A stretch of 64,000 nt of DNA, from assembly GCA_002709955.1 (NCBI GenBank), contig PAQY01000006.1, positions 1 to 64,000 of the forward strand, in the 5' to 3' direction. A model generated the notes under the pieces. It was not told the origin of the DNA. It did not search any database and saw only the letters and a program-made list of their open reading frames with translations. Position 1 is the stretch's first letter. The number at the start of each line of letters is the position of its first letter. Origin of the DNA: Rhodospirillaceae bacterium (GTDB lineage Bacteria > Pseudomonadota > Alphaproteobacteria > UBA8366 > Aestuariispiraceae). A program made the translations under genes and the position numbers. Positions 1-8,704 of the stretch are shown one piece after another.

Positions 1-160
1 GCGGACAGATAAGACGTATTTAGGGACACAAGAAGGGGACTTTCCGATCACACCTGGAATGGAAGCGACGGTTGACATCCATACAGGAACGCGAACTGTG
101 CTTGATTATATGGTCAGGCCCGTGCTGAAACTACAGCATGAAGCATTCCGGGAGCGGTAA
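1..160 (+). CDS. HlyD-family type I secretion adaptor, C-terminal fragment
   Basis: Reading from base 2, the first 52 codons are open to a TAA at 158-160. The product contains PGMEATVDIHTG followed by a basic, amphipathic end (VRPVLKLQHEAFRER). This is the typical C-terminus of periplasmic adaptor proteins of type I secretion systems, which link an inner-membrane ABC exporter to an outer-membrane TolC channel. The TolC-family gene follows 118 bp downstream on the same strand, which supports the call. The rest of the gene lies outside the window, so substrate and ABC partner cannot be seen. Confidence 0.85.
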   Translation, partial: RTDKTYLGTQEGDFPITPGMEATVDIHTGTRTVLDYMVRPVLKLQHEAFRER

Positions 161-278
161 GAGTCTGTTGGTAGACTGCCCATCTATCTGGTAAGAATAA
201 GATGGTTGGCGGTTTCGTTTATTGCATTGAGTAAGAATCAGGGCATTAAGCGAAGAATAGGGGTATAGAGGGGCGTCG

Positions 279-2435
279 GTGGCTAGAAATTTGAACGGTT
301 TTGGATTGGCTGTACGCGGCATGTGTGTTGGCGCGTTGTCTTTCTGCGTTCTGTCCACGGCAAACAGCCCGCAGGCCCAGGCCCAGTTGATGGCGGAAGA
401 ACTGCGGTCCCTTATCCAAACGAATCCAAGAATTGAAGAACAACGGGCAATTTTGCGCCGCACGCAAGAGTCTGTGCGCAGCGCCCGGTCCGGCTATTTG
501 CCGACCGTGACCGCGACCAGCAGCCTTGGGAAAGAACTGGTTTCCAATACTGCGACGCGGGCAGCGGGGACCCAGGGGGATTTCCAGGAATTCAAAGCTT
601 TGGGTATCCAGATCCGGCAGGTTCTGTTCGATGGTGGCGGCACCGTTAATCGTGTGTCTTCTGCCTTGATGGCGCGCGACAGCGTTGCCTATGCGCTGGA
701 AAGCACGGTTCAAACCGTCATGTTGCAGGGTATCACAGCCTATCTGGGGGTTTTGCGCCTGAATGAGCTGATTCGTGTCGCCCGCGCCCGGGAACGCACA
801 ATCCGGGAGCAACTGAATCTGGAAACAGAACGGGTTGAGCGCGGCGCAGGGATTGAAGTTGACGTGTTGCAGGCGAAATCGCGTCTGCAATTGGCGATTG
901 AGGCCCGCGTCGACCTGGAAGGGCAACTGCGTCAGGCTGTGGCTTCTTATATTCAGTCCTTCGATTCGGCACCCGACATTACCCAGATGCGCCTAGAACC
1001 GGTGCCGATGGAAGTTATCCCGGCGACCATTGATGACGCGCTGTATATTGCCCGGGATGAAAACCCCTTGATAACCGGCCGGGAATTTCTGGCCAGAAGC
1101 GCCCGTTTCACGATTGAGGCGGAACGCGGTGCCTATCTGCCCAGCCTTAGTGCTGTTGGGCGCATGAATTATGAAAGCAATGTCAGTGGCACCCGCAATG
1201 TCGATAAGGACATGGCGGTGTTGATTGAGGCCAGCTGGGAAATCTTCTCTGGCTTCCGCACAGATGCCGCTGTCGCCAGTGCGCAGGAAAGCTGGCTGGA
1301 ACAATTGGCTGCCGCTGATCGCACCCAGCGTGAGGTTGAACGCCAGGTGCGCCAAGCCTGGACGAAATATCAGAATACGTCCGAGCGTAAGGAATTGCTG
1401 TTCAATGCGGTTTCCATTGCGCAGGAAGTTTTTGTCGCCCGGCAGAAGTTACGGTCTGCGGGGAAGGAAACGACCCTGAACGTGCTGGATGCAGAAAATG
1501 AGGTTTTCCAGGCGGAACAGAACCTGATCCGGGCAGATTACGACACCCGCATCGCCGTATATGAATTGGCGACTGCGATGGGCCTGATGACGCCGGGCTT
1601 TATGAAGCTGGATGTCGACGTCATTGAGGACCTTGAGTTTTATAAGAGCAATGACGGGGATGTGCAGGAACTGCCGCCCCTGGAAGATGTGCAGTCGCGT
1701 CAGATGAAAAACAAGTTGGAATCAGAAGCGCCAGAGCCGCTTCCCGCGGCGGAACCTTTGGCGGCACCGGCTGAACCAACCGCGCCTGCTTCGACGATTA
1801 CGCCGCCACCAGAATCCGACTCCGCTGAACCAGAAACCGTTCCAGCCCCAACGACGGGCATGGCACCCCTGACTCCCACGCTGGATAGTGCCGCAACGAC
1901 CGCCGTCGAGGGTCCTGACGTCAGCACCGCCCGTGTTGCACCGCCAATCAGTGAACCGTCACCTGTTGCGGTTACATCTGAGTCGGGTGTTCAGCCTGTC
2001 AATGAGACCGCACCCGAAACCAAGACCGCCGAAACCAAAACCACTGAGGAATCGGAGAGTTTGTTCAGTTCTGTGCGTCGTCTTTTTGGCGACTCCTCTG
2101 AACCCAGTGTTTCAGGAGAAGACGCTGCGGCTGTTCAGGGCCCGTTGGATCGGTCTGTCGCGGCTGTTCCTGCTGTGGAGTCTGCAAGCCCGGCGCTGGT
2201 TACAGAACCTGTTTCCGCAGTGGTCCAAGATCCGATTGTGACACAGCCTGTAACGGCTGAACCGGCGACGCCTTCTGTCACCCCCGTGGCCGCGCCGACG
2301 CTTGCGCAAAGTCCGGTTCCGGTTGCCGGTGTTGAGGAAGTGAATGCAATTTCGGTGACGTCGACGCCCAGCGCCAATAGTTTTGAGATACCTGGATCAT
2401 TCCTGTTTGGCGGGCCAACTCCGCCGCCACAGTGA
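279..2435 (+). CDS. TolC-family outer membrane efflux/secretion channel with long C-terminal tail
   Basis: This is probably the outer-membrane channel of the type I secretion system whose adaptor ends just upstream. The GTG start at 279 has an AGAGGGG ribosome binding site 5 bases before it. The protein begins with a Sec signal peptide ending near the run AQAQ (about residue 36). Residues 38-450 carry the two coiled-coil repeats of the outer membrane efflux family (LRSLIQTNPRIEEQR at the start, later VLDAENEVFQAEQNLIRADYDTR). From about residue 475 to 718 the protein is a Pro/Ala/Thr/Val/Glu-rich low-complexity tail, broken only by a short amphipathic piece (SLFSSVRRLFGDSSE). Normal TolC homologues stop at about 450-490 residues, so the tail of about 240 residues is unusual. 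Its position, periplasmic or surface, is unknown. Confidence 0.85.
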   Translation: MARNLNGFGLAVRGMCVGALSFCVLSTANSPQAQAQLMAEELRSLIQTNPRIEEQRAILRRTQESVRSARSGYLPTVTATSSLGKELVSNTATRAAGTQGDFQEFKALGIQIRQVLFDGGGTVNRVSSALMARDSVAYALESTVQTVMLQGITAYLGVLRLNELIRVARARERTIREQLNLETERVERGAGIEVDVLQAKSRLQLAIEARVDLEGQLRQAVASYIQSFDSAPDITQMRLEPVPMEVIPATIDDALYIARDENPLITGREFLARSARFTIEAERGAYLPSLSAVGRMNYESNVSGTRNVDKDMAVLIEASWEIFSGFRTDAAVASAQESWLEQLAAADRTQREVERQVRQAWTKYQNTSERKELLFNAVSIAQEVFVARQKLRSAGKETTLNVLDAENEVFQAEQNLIRADYDTRIAVYELATAMGLMTPGFMKLDVDVIEDLEFYKSNDGDVQELPPLEDVQSRQMKNKLESEAPEPLPAAEPLAAPAEPTAPASTITPPPESDSAEPETVPAPTTGMAPLTPTLDSAATTAVEGPDVSTARVAPPISEPSPVAVTSESGVQPVNETAPETKTAETKTTEESESLFSSVRRLFGDSSEPSVSGEDAAAVQGPLDRSVAAVPAVESASPALVTEPVSAVVQDPIVTQPVTAEPATPSVTPVAAPTLAQSPVPVAGVEEVNAISVTSTPSANSFEIPGSFLFGGPTPPPQ

Positions 2436-2453
2436 TCGGGGAGGGCAGGTTCA

Positions 2454-3632
2454 ATGCCGCATAAAGCTCCATCACGCGCCGTTTCCCTGGTCTATCTGTC
2501 TGCCCTGTGCCTAACCGTGTCGGCGTGTCTCGGCCTGGGGGAGGAAGCGCCCCCAAACGGCATGTCGCAGCAACAACTGACACAGGTTCAGATGGCAGCC
2601 AGCGCCTTGCCCCGATTACAGCCAGGGGACCGCTTCACCTATGACAATCCTGATGTCACCTGGGAGGTTGCGGCAATCGTTGAAGAAGGGCGCATCGCAT
2701 GGCGGTCATCGGGCGGTGAAAGCCAGATCACAGATGCCAATCCCCTGCTGCCTGCCCTGGAATGGTCCAGTCCGGACCGTGGCAATGGAAAGCGTCTTAT
2801 TACGGATATGCAGGGGTCGATGTTCCCCTTGAAGCCCGGCGGAAAAATCACGTTTCGATCCACCGTTGATACGGATGTGCCGCCCTATGCCTGGGAATAT
2901 GATTGGCAATGCGTCACCGGCGGATTGGAATCGGCGATGGTTCCCGCCGGCACTTTTGCGGTCTATCGCATTGGCTGTGGTCGCGAAACGCCGGATGAGG
3001 TTACCTTCCTGTATGCGCCAGAGATTGGGAATTACGTGACGCTGATCGCCCGCGACAGTGCAGGTGGTCCACCGGTCATTCGGCGCTTGCAAAGCTATAG
3101 CCGGACCGGGCAATCGGCCATGATGCCGGAAGGAACCGCTGTGCCCCCCCAAGGCCAGGTTGTGATGGAGGCAGAGCAGCCAGACCAGATGCCGGTGATG
3201 CAGGGCGACAGCCAATCGCCCACCGGTCCAAAGGCGTTGGGCATGATCGCAGGTATCCCGCAGGCTGGAGAGGACACACAGCCCATGCAGGCGGCACCGA
3301 CGACCCCGCCGCAATCCAGCATGGCGACGGATACAACAGCGCAGCAGGGCGTTGCCCAAAGCGGTGCTGCGGTAACACCGGGAACCTTCGGGTTGCATCT
3401 GGCATCTTACAAGGATCAAGCCCGTGCAGAGGAAGGATGGAAAATCCTGATGAACGGGAATCGTGATCAACTGGATGGGTTGCGGCCGATCATTCGTCGC
3501 GTCGACCTGGGCAGCAAGGGGATATTCTATCGCCTGCATGCCGGACCGGTCGCTAACCAGGGCCAGGCCGCCACGATCTGTACAACCCTGTCGCAACGGG
3601 GTGTCTATTGTAAGGCGATCCCGCTGTCATAA
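2454..3632 (+). CDS. SPOR-domain lipoprotein
   Basis: The 392-residue product starts with a lipoprotein signal peptide (lipobox VSAC near residue 25) and ends with a SPOR domain (about 312-392, FGLHLASY to the end) of the kind that binds glycan strands stripped of stem peptides. The central part (about 40-210) is an unassigned globular region, and about 215-310 is a Gln/Pro/Ala-rich linker. It begins 18 bases after the TolC-family gene, behind a GGGAGG site, so the two are probably co-transcribed. The SPOR domain suggests envelope or septal localisation; the rest has no family I can name. A bidirectional-looking terminator follows at 3667-3691. Confidence 0.8.
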   Translation: MPHKAPSRAVSLVYLSALCLTVSACLGLGEEAPPNGMSQQQLTQVQMAASALPRLQPGDRFTYDNPDVTWEVAAIVEEGRIAWRSSGGESQITDANPLLPALEWSSPDRGNGKRLITDMQGSMFPLKPGGKITFRSTVDTDVPPYAWEYDWQCVTGGLESAMVPAGTFAVYRIGCGRETPDEVTFLYAPEIGNYVTLIARDSAGGPPVIRRLQSYSRTGQSAMMPEGTAVPPQGQVVMEAEQPDQMPVMQGDSQSPTGPKALGMIAGIPQAGEDTQPMQAAPTTPPQSSMATDTTAQQGVAQSGAAVTPGTFGLHLASYKDQARAEEGWKILMNGNRDQLDGLRPIIRRVDLGSKGIFYRLHAGPVANQGQAATICTTLSQRGVYCKAIPLS

Positions 3633-3666
3633 GGGACAGACGTCCGACACATGATTTGCAACGCAA

Positions 3667-3691
3667 AAAAGCCGCCCAAAGAGCGGCTTTT
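3667..3691. terminator. Intrinsic terminator between convergent genes
   Basis: AAAAGCCGC and GCGGCTTTT pair as a perfect 9-bp stem around the 7-base loop CCAAAGA. The A and T runs at the two ends let it work for both the SPOR lipoprotein transcript (plus) and the rpmG transcript (minus). Confidence 0.85.
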
Positions 3692-3727
3692 CAGCATTTT
3701 CGCCCCCCAAAAGGGTGGGCGGTAAGA

Positions 3728-3895
3728 TTACTTCATCTTGCTTTCTTTATACGCCACATGCTTGCGCACGATCGGGTCGTATTTCGTGAATTCCATCTTT
3801 TCCGTCATGGTCCGCGGGTTTTTCTTGGTCACATAAAAATGACCAGTATTGGCGGTGCTTACCAATTTGATGCGAATGGTCGCGGGTTTAGCCAT
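3728..3895 (-). CDS. rpmG: 50S ribosomal protein L33
   Basis: The 55-residue basic protein starts [20 protein letters not shown] and continues with [15 protein letters not shown] and [10 protein letters not shown]. This is the L33 fold, a protein of the large ribosomal subunit near the E site. It has no cysteines, so it is the zinc-independent (C-minus) form, which is normal for alphaproteobacteria. The start is ATG with AAAGGATT upstream. It lies downstream of the Nudix gene on the same strand and ends just before the shared terminator at 3667-3691. Confidence 0.97.
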   Translation of the reverse strand: MAKPATIRIKLVSTANTGHFYVTKKNPRTMTEKMEFTKYDPIVRKHVAYKESKMK

Positions 3896-4017
3896 CGGAG
3901 TAATCCTTTTCTACTTAATACGTCGCCCCCCGCCTGTCGGGTGCGCCGCTTTCAACGGTGCTGGAAGATAGCCGTGCGGCCCGTGATGTCAAGCGTATAT
4001 CCAACACAAAGCGTTTC

Positions 4018-4692
4018 TCAGGCCAATCCGTCCGACTGGGACTCGCGTCGGATCAGTCTGGCACCGTGTTCATAGGTATAGACGCGCACCGGGCGGCTTG
4101 GCTCAAACAGGCCCTCGCCGCGCTGCCACAGGCTCAGGGCCTCCCCCAGAACAAACTTGGTGACGCCGCTTAATTTCGTGCTGGAAAGGGCGGAAACGAC
4201 CGGCATCCAGACGACTTCGGGCAATTCTCCAATGGCAGTCGCGGTACCATGCATGTCCTCTGTGCCGGTCAGAAAGAACCGGGTATCGAACCGAATGGGG
4301 GATGTCGGTGGGGTTATGGCCCTGGCGATATACTGCAATGCCTCCGACGCGGGGCGCAGCCCCATGGCATTCAGGGCAGAAAAACAAGGATCCAGAGTGA
4401 CCAGATCCGCGTGCAGAGTGCCGGGTCTGGCCAAGCTGACGCCCGCTTCCTCCCAGGTTTCGCGAATCGCAGCGGCATGAAAGCGACTTCCCGGCCAGTC
4501 ACTAGCGGCCAGCGCAACATCTGGTGCATCAACAGCCCCGCCCGGATAGACGAAATAGCCCGGCATGAAACGGGCGGTGTCCCGACGGCGTCCCAGCAGC
4601 ACGTCGGGCGCTTCCACGGGCCCGCGCAGAATGACCAGGCTGGCCGCCTCAGTTGGGGTGACGGGCATGGGGGGTGGGTCTGTGGCATCCAT
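4018..4692 (-). CDS. Nudix hydrolase (NUDT19/CoA-diphosphatase-like subgroup)
   Basis: The product is about 224 residues. A Nudix box is present as RETWEEAGV, but PGGAVDAPD and the REXXEE part are separated by about 20 extra residues. That spacing is found in the NUDT19-like subgroup rather than in MutT. Such enzymes cleave nucleoside diphosphates linked to another group; the substrate cannot be read from the sequence. The chosen ATG at 4692 lies one base after the stop of the upstream S41 peptidase gene. An in-frame ATG at 4704 overlapping that stop is equally possible, and longer reads look non-coding. The order S41 peptidase, Nudix, rpmG on one strand suggests an operon. Confidence 0.8.
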   Translation of the reverse strand: MDATDPPPMPVTPTEAASLVILRGPVEAPDVLLGRRRDTARFMPGYFVYPGGAVDAPDVALAASDWPGSRFHAAAIRETWEEAGVSLARPGTLHADLVTLDPCFSALNAMGLRPASEALQYIARAITPPTSPIRFDTRFFLTGTEDMHGTATAIGELPEVVWMPVVSALSSTKLSGVTKFVLGEALSLWQRGEGLFEPSRPVRVYTYEHGARLIRRESQSDGLA

Positions 4693-4693
4693 A

Positions 4694-6259
4694 TCACGCA
4701 CCATCCGGTGCCTGCGCGATTTCCAGGGCGCGCCGCAACAATGTGGGTGAATCCAACAGCAATTCCGCAATCGACAAATCAATATCTCCTGAAGCATGCG
4801 GCTCCCAGGGGCACAGAGACAGAACGTGTTTTACAGCCGCCTCGTCATTGATATCAGCACTGCGTCGCTGCATCAGCAGGCTGCGTGCGCCGTCTGGACC
4901 ATTCCCCAGGGCGATGTTCAATGTGCTGACCGCATCTGAAGCGCCACTGGTACAGATTGTCGGCATAACGCCCATACGATGCAGGGCATAGCCACTGGGG
5001 GCGACAAACCGGGCCCAGGTCACATATAATTCCCCCCTATTGGGCATATCCAGCACTGTCTGGATGCTGCCCTTGCCAAAACTGTTCATGCCAACCAGGA
5101 CGGCACGGCCATGATCTTGCAGCGCAGAGGCGAGGATTTCCGCAGAACTGGCCGAAGCCCCATTGATCAAGACGATGATGGGCAATCCGGCGGCAATATC
5201 CCCCAATTCCGCCATGAACCGCTGGTGGCTTTCCGGATGTCGCCCGTCCGATCGAGAAATAAGGCCGGAATCCAGAAACAGGTCAGACGTATCGATGGCC
5301 TGATCCAACAGCCCCCCCAGATTGCCGCGCAAATCGATGATCAGACCAGACAGGTCCGGGCCGATATCCTGGTGCGCCTGACTGACAGCTTCGGATAAAC
5401 GCTTGGATGTGCGCTCATTGAAACTGGAAATCCGAATGATGGCGTGGTCACCATTGGGTTCCAGAATTACGGTGTTGGGCACGATTCGGGTGCGCCCTGC
5501 GGTCACGGCCAGGGGTTCCGGTAAGCCGGCACGAACAATGGTCAGTTGCACCGGTTTATCAATGGGCCCCCGCAACAGCCGTTCCATCTGTCGCACCGAC
5601 ATGCCAGCGATACGGATGCCGTCAATCGCCACAATCCGATCACCGGCCAGCAGGCCCGCGCCCGCGCCGGGTTTTTCAGGATCGACCTGAACGATTCGGG
5701 CCCCGTCCGGATGGCTGTCAATCGTAACACCGATGCCACCAAAACCTTCTCTTTCTGCTTTCAGGTCAGCCGCCGCCTTTGGCGTTGCATAGCGGGAAAA
5801 CTTGTCCAGGGTTCGCAGGGCGGAATTGATGAACTTCTCATAATAATCATCTTCAGGCGCGTCCCCCAAGGCGGCCCCGGATGCTTTGGCATATAAAACC
5901 AGGGATGTTGCCAGATCTGCCCATTCCTGTGGTGAGTCCGTTGGACCAAGCAGACGGGTCGATATGATTTTTGAATCATCAAGGGTCAGGACGATTTCAT
6001 CCTCGTCTATCAGTGCCTTGAAATCAGGGTCAATTCCTCGCAAGCCCTGCAGTCCAGCCAGGGTGAAATGCTGCATATCCAGGGGGTCGATATGGACCGT
6101 GTCGACATCGACATAGACCGCGCGGAACATGTCATGCATGCGGCTGGACAGAACCGGGTCAACATCGGGTTGCGATGCACAGGCGGCCAACAGAATTGGC
6201 ACCGCGAGTAAAATTCCGGGCGGGTGGTCCATCTTAAAGAAAGGAGGGCGCAATTGCAT
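4694..6259 (-). CDS. S41-family (C-terminal processing) peptidase, lipoprotein
   Basis: This is a serine peptidase of the CtpA/tail-specific protease family, about 521 residues, predicted to sit in the periplasm as a lipoprotein (lipobox LAAC near residue 27). A PDZ domain covers roughly 155-240 (GGIGVTIDSHPDG to PVQLTIVRAG). The catalytic domain follows, with the nucleophile region NGASASSAEI and the general-base lysine in SFGKGSIQT, so the Ser/Lys dyad looks intact. LIIDLRGNLGG is the usual substrate-groove strand. The ATG at 6259 is preferred because it gives a basic n-region; ATG 6232 also gives a working signal sequence. It precedes the Nudix gene without a gap. Confidence 0.85.
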   Translation of the reverse strand: MQLRPPFFKMDHPPGILLAVPILLAACASQPDVDPVLSSRMHDMFRAVYVDVDTVHIDPLDMQHFTLAGLQGLRGIDPDFKALIDEDEIVLTLDDSKIISTRLLGPTDSPQEWADLATSLVLYAKASGAALGDAPEDDYYEKFINSALRTLDKFSRYATPKAAADLKAEREGFGGIGVTIDSHPDGARIVQVDPEKPGAGAGLLAGDRIVAIDGIRIAGMSVRQMERLLRGPIDKPVQLTIVRAGLPEPLAVTAGRTRIVPNTVILEPNGDHAIIRISSFNERTSKRLSEAVSQAHQDIGPDLSGLIIDLRGNLGGLLDQAIDTSDLFLDSGLISRSDGRHPESHQRFMAELGDIAAGLPIIVLINGASASSAEILASALQDHGRAVLVGMNSFGKGSIQTVLDMPNRGELYVTWARFVAPSGYALHRMGVMPTICTSGASDAVSTLNIALGNGPDGARSLLMQRRSADINDEAAVKHVLSLCPWEPHASGDIDLSIAELLLDSPTLLRRALEIAQAPDGA

Positions 6260-6321
6260 AATACCCGACAGGATAAACACAGGCCGCGTTTGACGCCATG
6301 CCCTAAATGCAGATTTCCGAC

Positions 6322-6350
6322 GTAAATCGGCGGAAAATAACGCGATTTAC
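6322..6350 (-). terminator. Possible weak terminator/hairpin after rnr
   Basis: GTAAATCG and CGATTTAC form an 8-bp dyad with a 13-base loop, beginning one base after the rnr stop codon. The stem is AT-rich and no clear T-run follows, so it may only protect the 3' end of the transcript. Confidence 0.3.
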
Positions 6351-6351
6351 A

Positions 6352-8703
6352 TTACTTTCCGGAACCACCGGGACATTTGGCCTTGCGTTTGCTACCGCCT
6401 TTTTTCTTTAGGCCTTTGGGGCGACCTTTTCCGGGTGGGGTGCGGCGGCCCTTATGGGGACCAGCGCCACCGCGCGGGCCCTGACCATGGCCGGGCGTGC
6501 GTTCCTTACGGTCCTTGATGATATGCCCGCCATCAACGATTTCAAAGGCCAGGCCGCCCGTGATCGTGTTGGCTTCGGTCAACTTTACGGTGACAGCTTC
6601 CGCCAATTGGAACGCCAGGCCGTCATGTTGACCGATCAGGCGCTGGGATACTTCATCATGCCAATAGCGGTCATAGGGCAGGGAATTGACCGGCACCAGG
6701 CCATCTGCACCGGTTTCATCCAGCCGCACGAATAGGCCAAACCGCTTCACGCCTGTGACACGACCAGAGAAAGTGGCCCCGATCCGCTCTGACATATAGG
6801 CGGTCAGGTAACGATTGGTCGCGTCGCGTTCGGCCTGAATCGCGCGGCGTTCTGTGTTGGAGATCAATTCCCCATATTTCTCAAATTCCTGAGCCTGCTC
6901 ATCGGGCAGACCGTTCTTGCCCAGGCTGTAGGCGGAGATCAGGGCGCGGTGGACCAGCAGATCCGAATAGCGCCGAATGGGGGAGGTGAAATGACAATAT
7001 CGCGCCAGGGCCAGTCCGAAATGGCCTTGGTTTTCAGGGGCGTAAACCGCCTGGCTTTGGGATCGCAAGACCATGTCCGACACCAGTTGCGCCCGATCTG
7101 TCCCGGCGACATTGCTTAGAATCTTGGTGAAATCATGGGGCTTCAAGCTGCCTGTCGCGGCCAGTTTGATATCCAGCGCGCCCAAAGATTCCCGCAGCCC
7201 TTCCAGCTTGTCCAGGCCGGGGGGTTCGTGCACGCGGTACATCACGGCGCGCGCGCGTTTCGCTTCCAACAGTTCTGCTGCGGCGACATTGGCGGCGATC
7301 ATGAATTCTTCAATCAGCTTGTGACTGTCGAAACGACGACGGGGCGCGATGCGCTCCACCTTGCCGGTTTCGCCCAGCACGACCTGTAATTCCGGGATAT
7401 CCAGCTCTAACGTGCCACGCGCAGCGCGGCCCCGCAGCAGGCTGTCATAAGCGGCATATAGGGGCTTGATGACCGGTTCTATCAGATGTGCGATATCGGG
7501 CAGGGGGCGCCCCTCCATCGCATCCTGCACCTGGGTATAGGTCAGGCGCGCCTTGGACCGCATGATACCGCGCAGCATCTTGCGGTCTAAAAGGGTGCCA
7601 TCCGCGCTGATCTTCATGCGGATCGCCAGACAGGCACGGTCCCCATCCGGGCGCAGCGAACACAGATTGTTAGACAATTGCTCCGGCAGCATGGGAACAA
7701 CGCGATCGGGGAAATAGACGCTGTTGCCGCGCTCTCTGGCCGTGCGATCCAGCGGGCCTTCTGGCTTCACGTAATGGGCAACATCGGCAATCGCGACCAG
7801 GATTTTATGGCCCCCCGCATTGGCGGGGTCGGGGTCTGGTTCGGCGAAGACCGCATCATCGAAATCGCGCGCATCTTCCCCGTCAATCGTGACCAGTGCA
7901 ATGTCGCGAAGGTCGGTTCGTCCCTCCGGTGTGACCGGTTGCGCGGCGTCCGCCTCTGCCAGGGCTTCTTCAGGAAATTCGACTGGGATGCCCTGGGCAT
8001 GAATGGCGATAAGGCTGAAGGCCTTGGGTTCGTCCAGCCTGCCAATGATTTCAGAAACCCGCGCTTCGTGATTGCCGCGCTGTCCGCCGCGCAGGGGTTC
8101 TGCCAGAACCAGGTCACCAGGATTCGCCTCATTCATATTATCGCGATGAATGAACCAGGTCTTTTCCTTCTGCTTCTTGTCGGTGGGGACCAGGGTTGCA
8201 CCGCCGCGACATTCCTCCAGCACGCCCAACAGGCGGCTTGGGCCAGGCTGCAATACGCGGATCACGCTGGCTTCGTAGCTCTTATCATTCAAACGGCGCA
8301 GGCGGCCCAGTATGCGGTCGCCCATCTTGGGGGCCGGACCATTCCGAGCCCCGCCAGAAACCAGGATTTTGGGTGCGACACCATCTTCTTCGACATCCCA
8401 GGTGGCGGGACGGGCCCAGGGTTCGCCATCTGCATCCAGGCGATCAATGATCAGCACCAGGACCTCAGGCAGCGCGCCCTTTGGCGCGATCTTTTTCTTC
8501 GGACCCCGTTCGATCAGCCCGTCGTCTTCCATTTCTTTCAGGATATCACGCAGGGCCGCGCGTTGTGCGCCTTTCAGACCAAAGACGCGGGCCAGGTCGC
8601 GCTTGTCCAGGGGGCGGTCACTGTTATCGATATAGGCCTTGATCTGGGCCTTGTCGGGCAGTGTGCCCTTGATTTCGCGTGCGATGTCGTCTGGATTGTC
8701 CAA
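6352..8703 (-). CDS. rnr: Ribonuclease R
   Basis: This is a 3'-5' exoribonuclease that degrades structured RNA. In order the protein has an N-terminal winged-helix region (RDLARVFGLKGAQR), cold-shock/OB segments, the RNB catalytic domain with the metal-binding run DGEDARDFDDA, and a C-terminal S1 domain (GATFSGRVTGVKRFGLFVRL). It ends in a Lys/Gly-rich tail. There is no ATG near the expected N-terminus. I chose TTG at 8703 because AAAGGCG lies 7 bases before it and it directly follows the topA stop. This gives 783 residues, normal for the family. The frame stays open 141 bases further, into topA (ATG at 8842-8844). Confidence 0.93.
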   Translation of the reverse strand: MDNPDDIAREIKGTLPDKAQIKAYIDNSDRPLDKRDLARVFGLKGAQRAALRDILKEMEDDGLIERGPKKKIAPKGALPEVLVLIIDRLDADGEPWARPATWDVEEDGVAPKILVSGGARNGPAPKMGDRILGRLRRLNDKSYEASVIRVLQPGPSRLLGVLEECRGGATLVPTDKKQKEKTWFIHRDNMNEANPGDLVLAEPLRGGQRGNHEARVSEIIGRLDEPKAFSLIAIHAQGIPVEFPEEALAEADAAQPVTPEGRTDLRDIALVTIDGEDARDFDDAVFAEPDPDPANAGGHKILVAIADVAHYVKPEGPLDRTARERGNSVYFPDRVVPMLPEQLSNNLCSLRPDGDRACLAIRMKISADGTLLDRKMLRGIMRSKARLTYTQVQDAMEGRPLPDIAHLIEPVIKPLYAAYDSLLRGRAARGTLELDIPELQVVLGETGKVERIAPRRRFDSHKLIEEFMIAANVAAAELLEAKRARAVMYRVHEPPGLDKLEGLRESLGALDIKLAATGSLKPHDFTKILSNVAGTDRAQLVSDMVLRSQSQAVYAPENQGHFGLALARYCHFTSPIRRYSDLLVHRALISAYSLGKNGLPDEQAQEFEKYGELISNTERRAIQAERDATNRYLTAYMSERIGATFSGRVTGVKRFGLFVRLDETGADGLVPVNSLPYDRYWHDEVSQRLIGQHDGLAFQLAEAVTVKLTEANTITGGLAFEIVDGGHIIKDRKERTPGHGQGPRGGAGPHKGRRTPPGKGRPKGLKKKGGSKRKAKCPGGSGK

Positions 8704-8704
8704 A

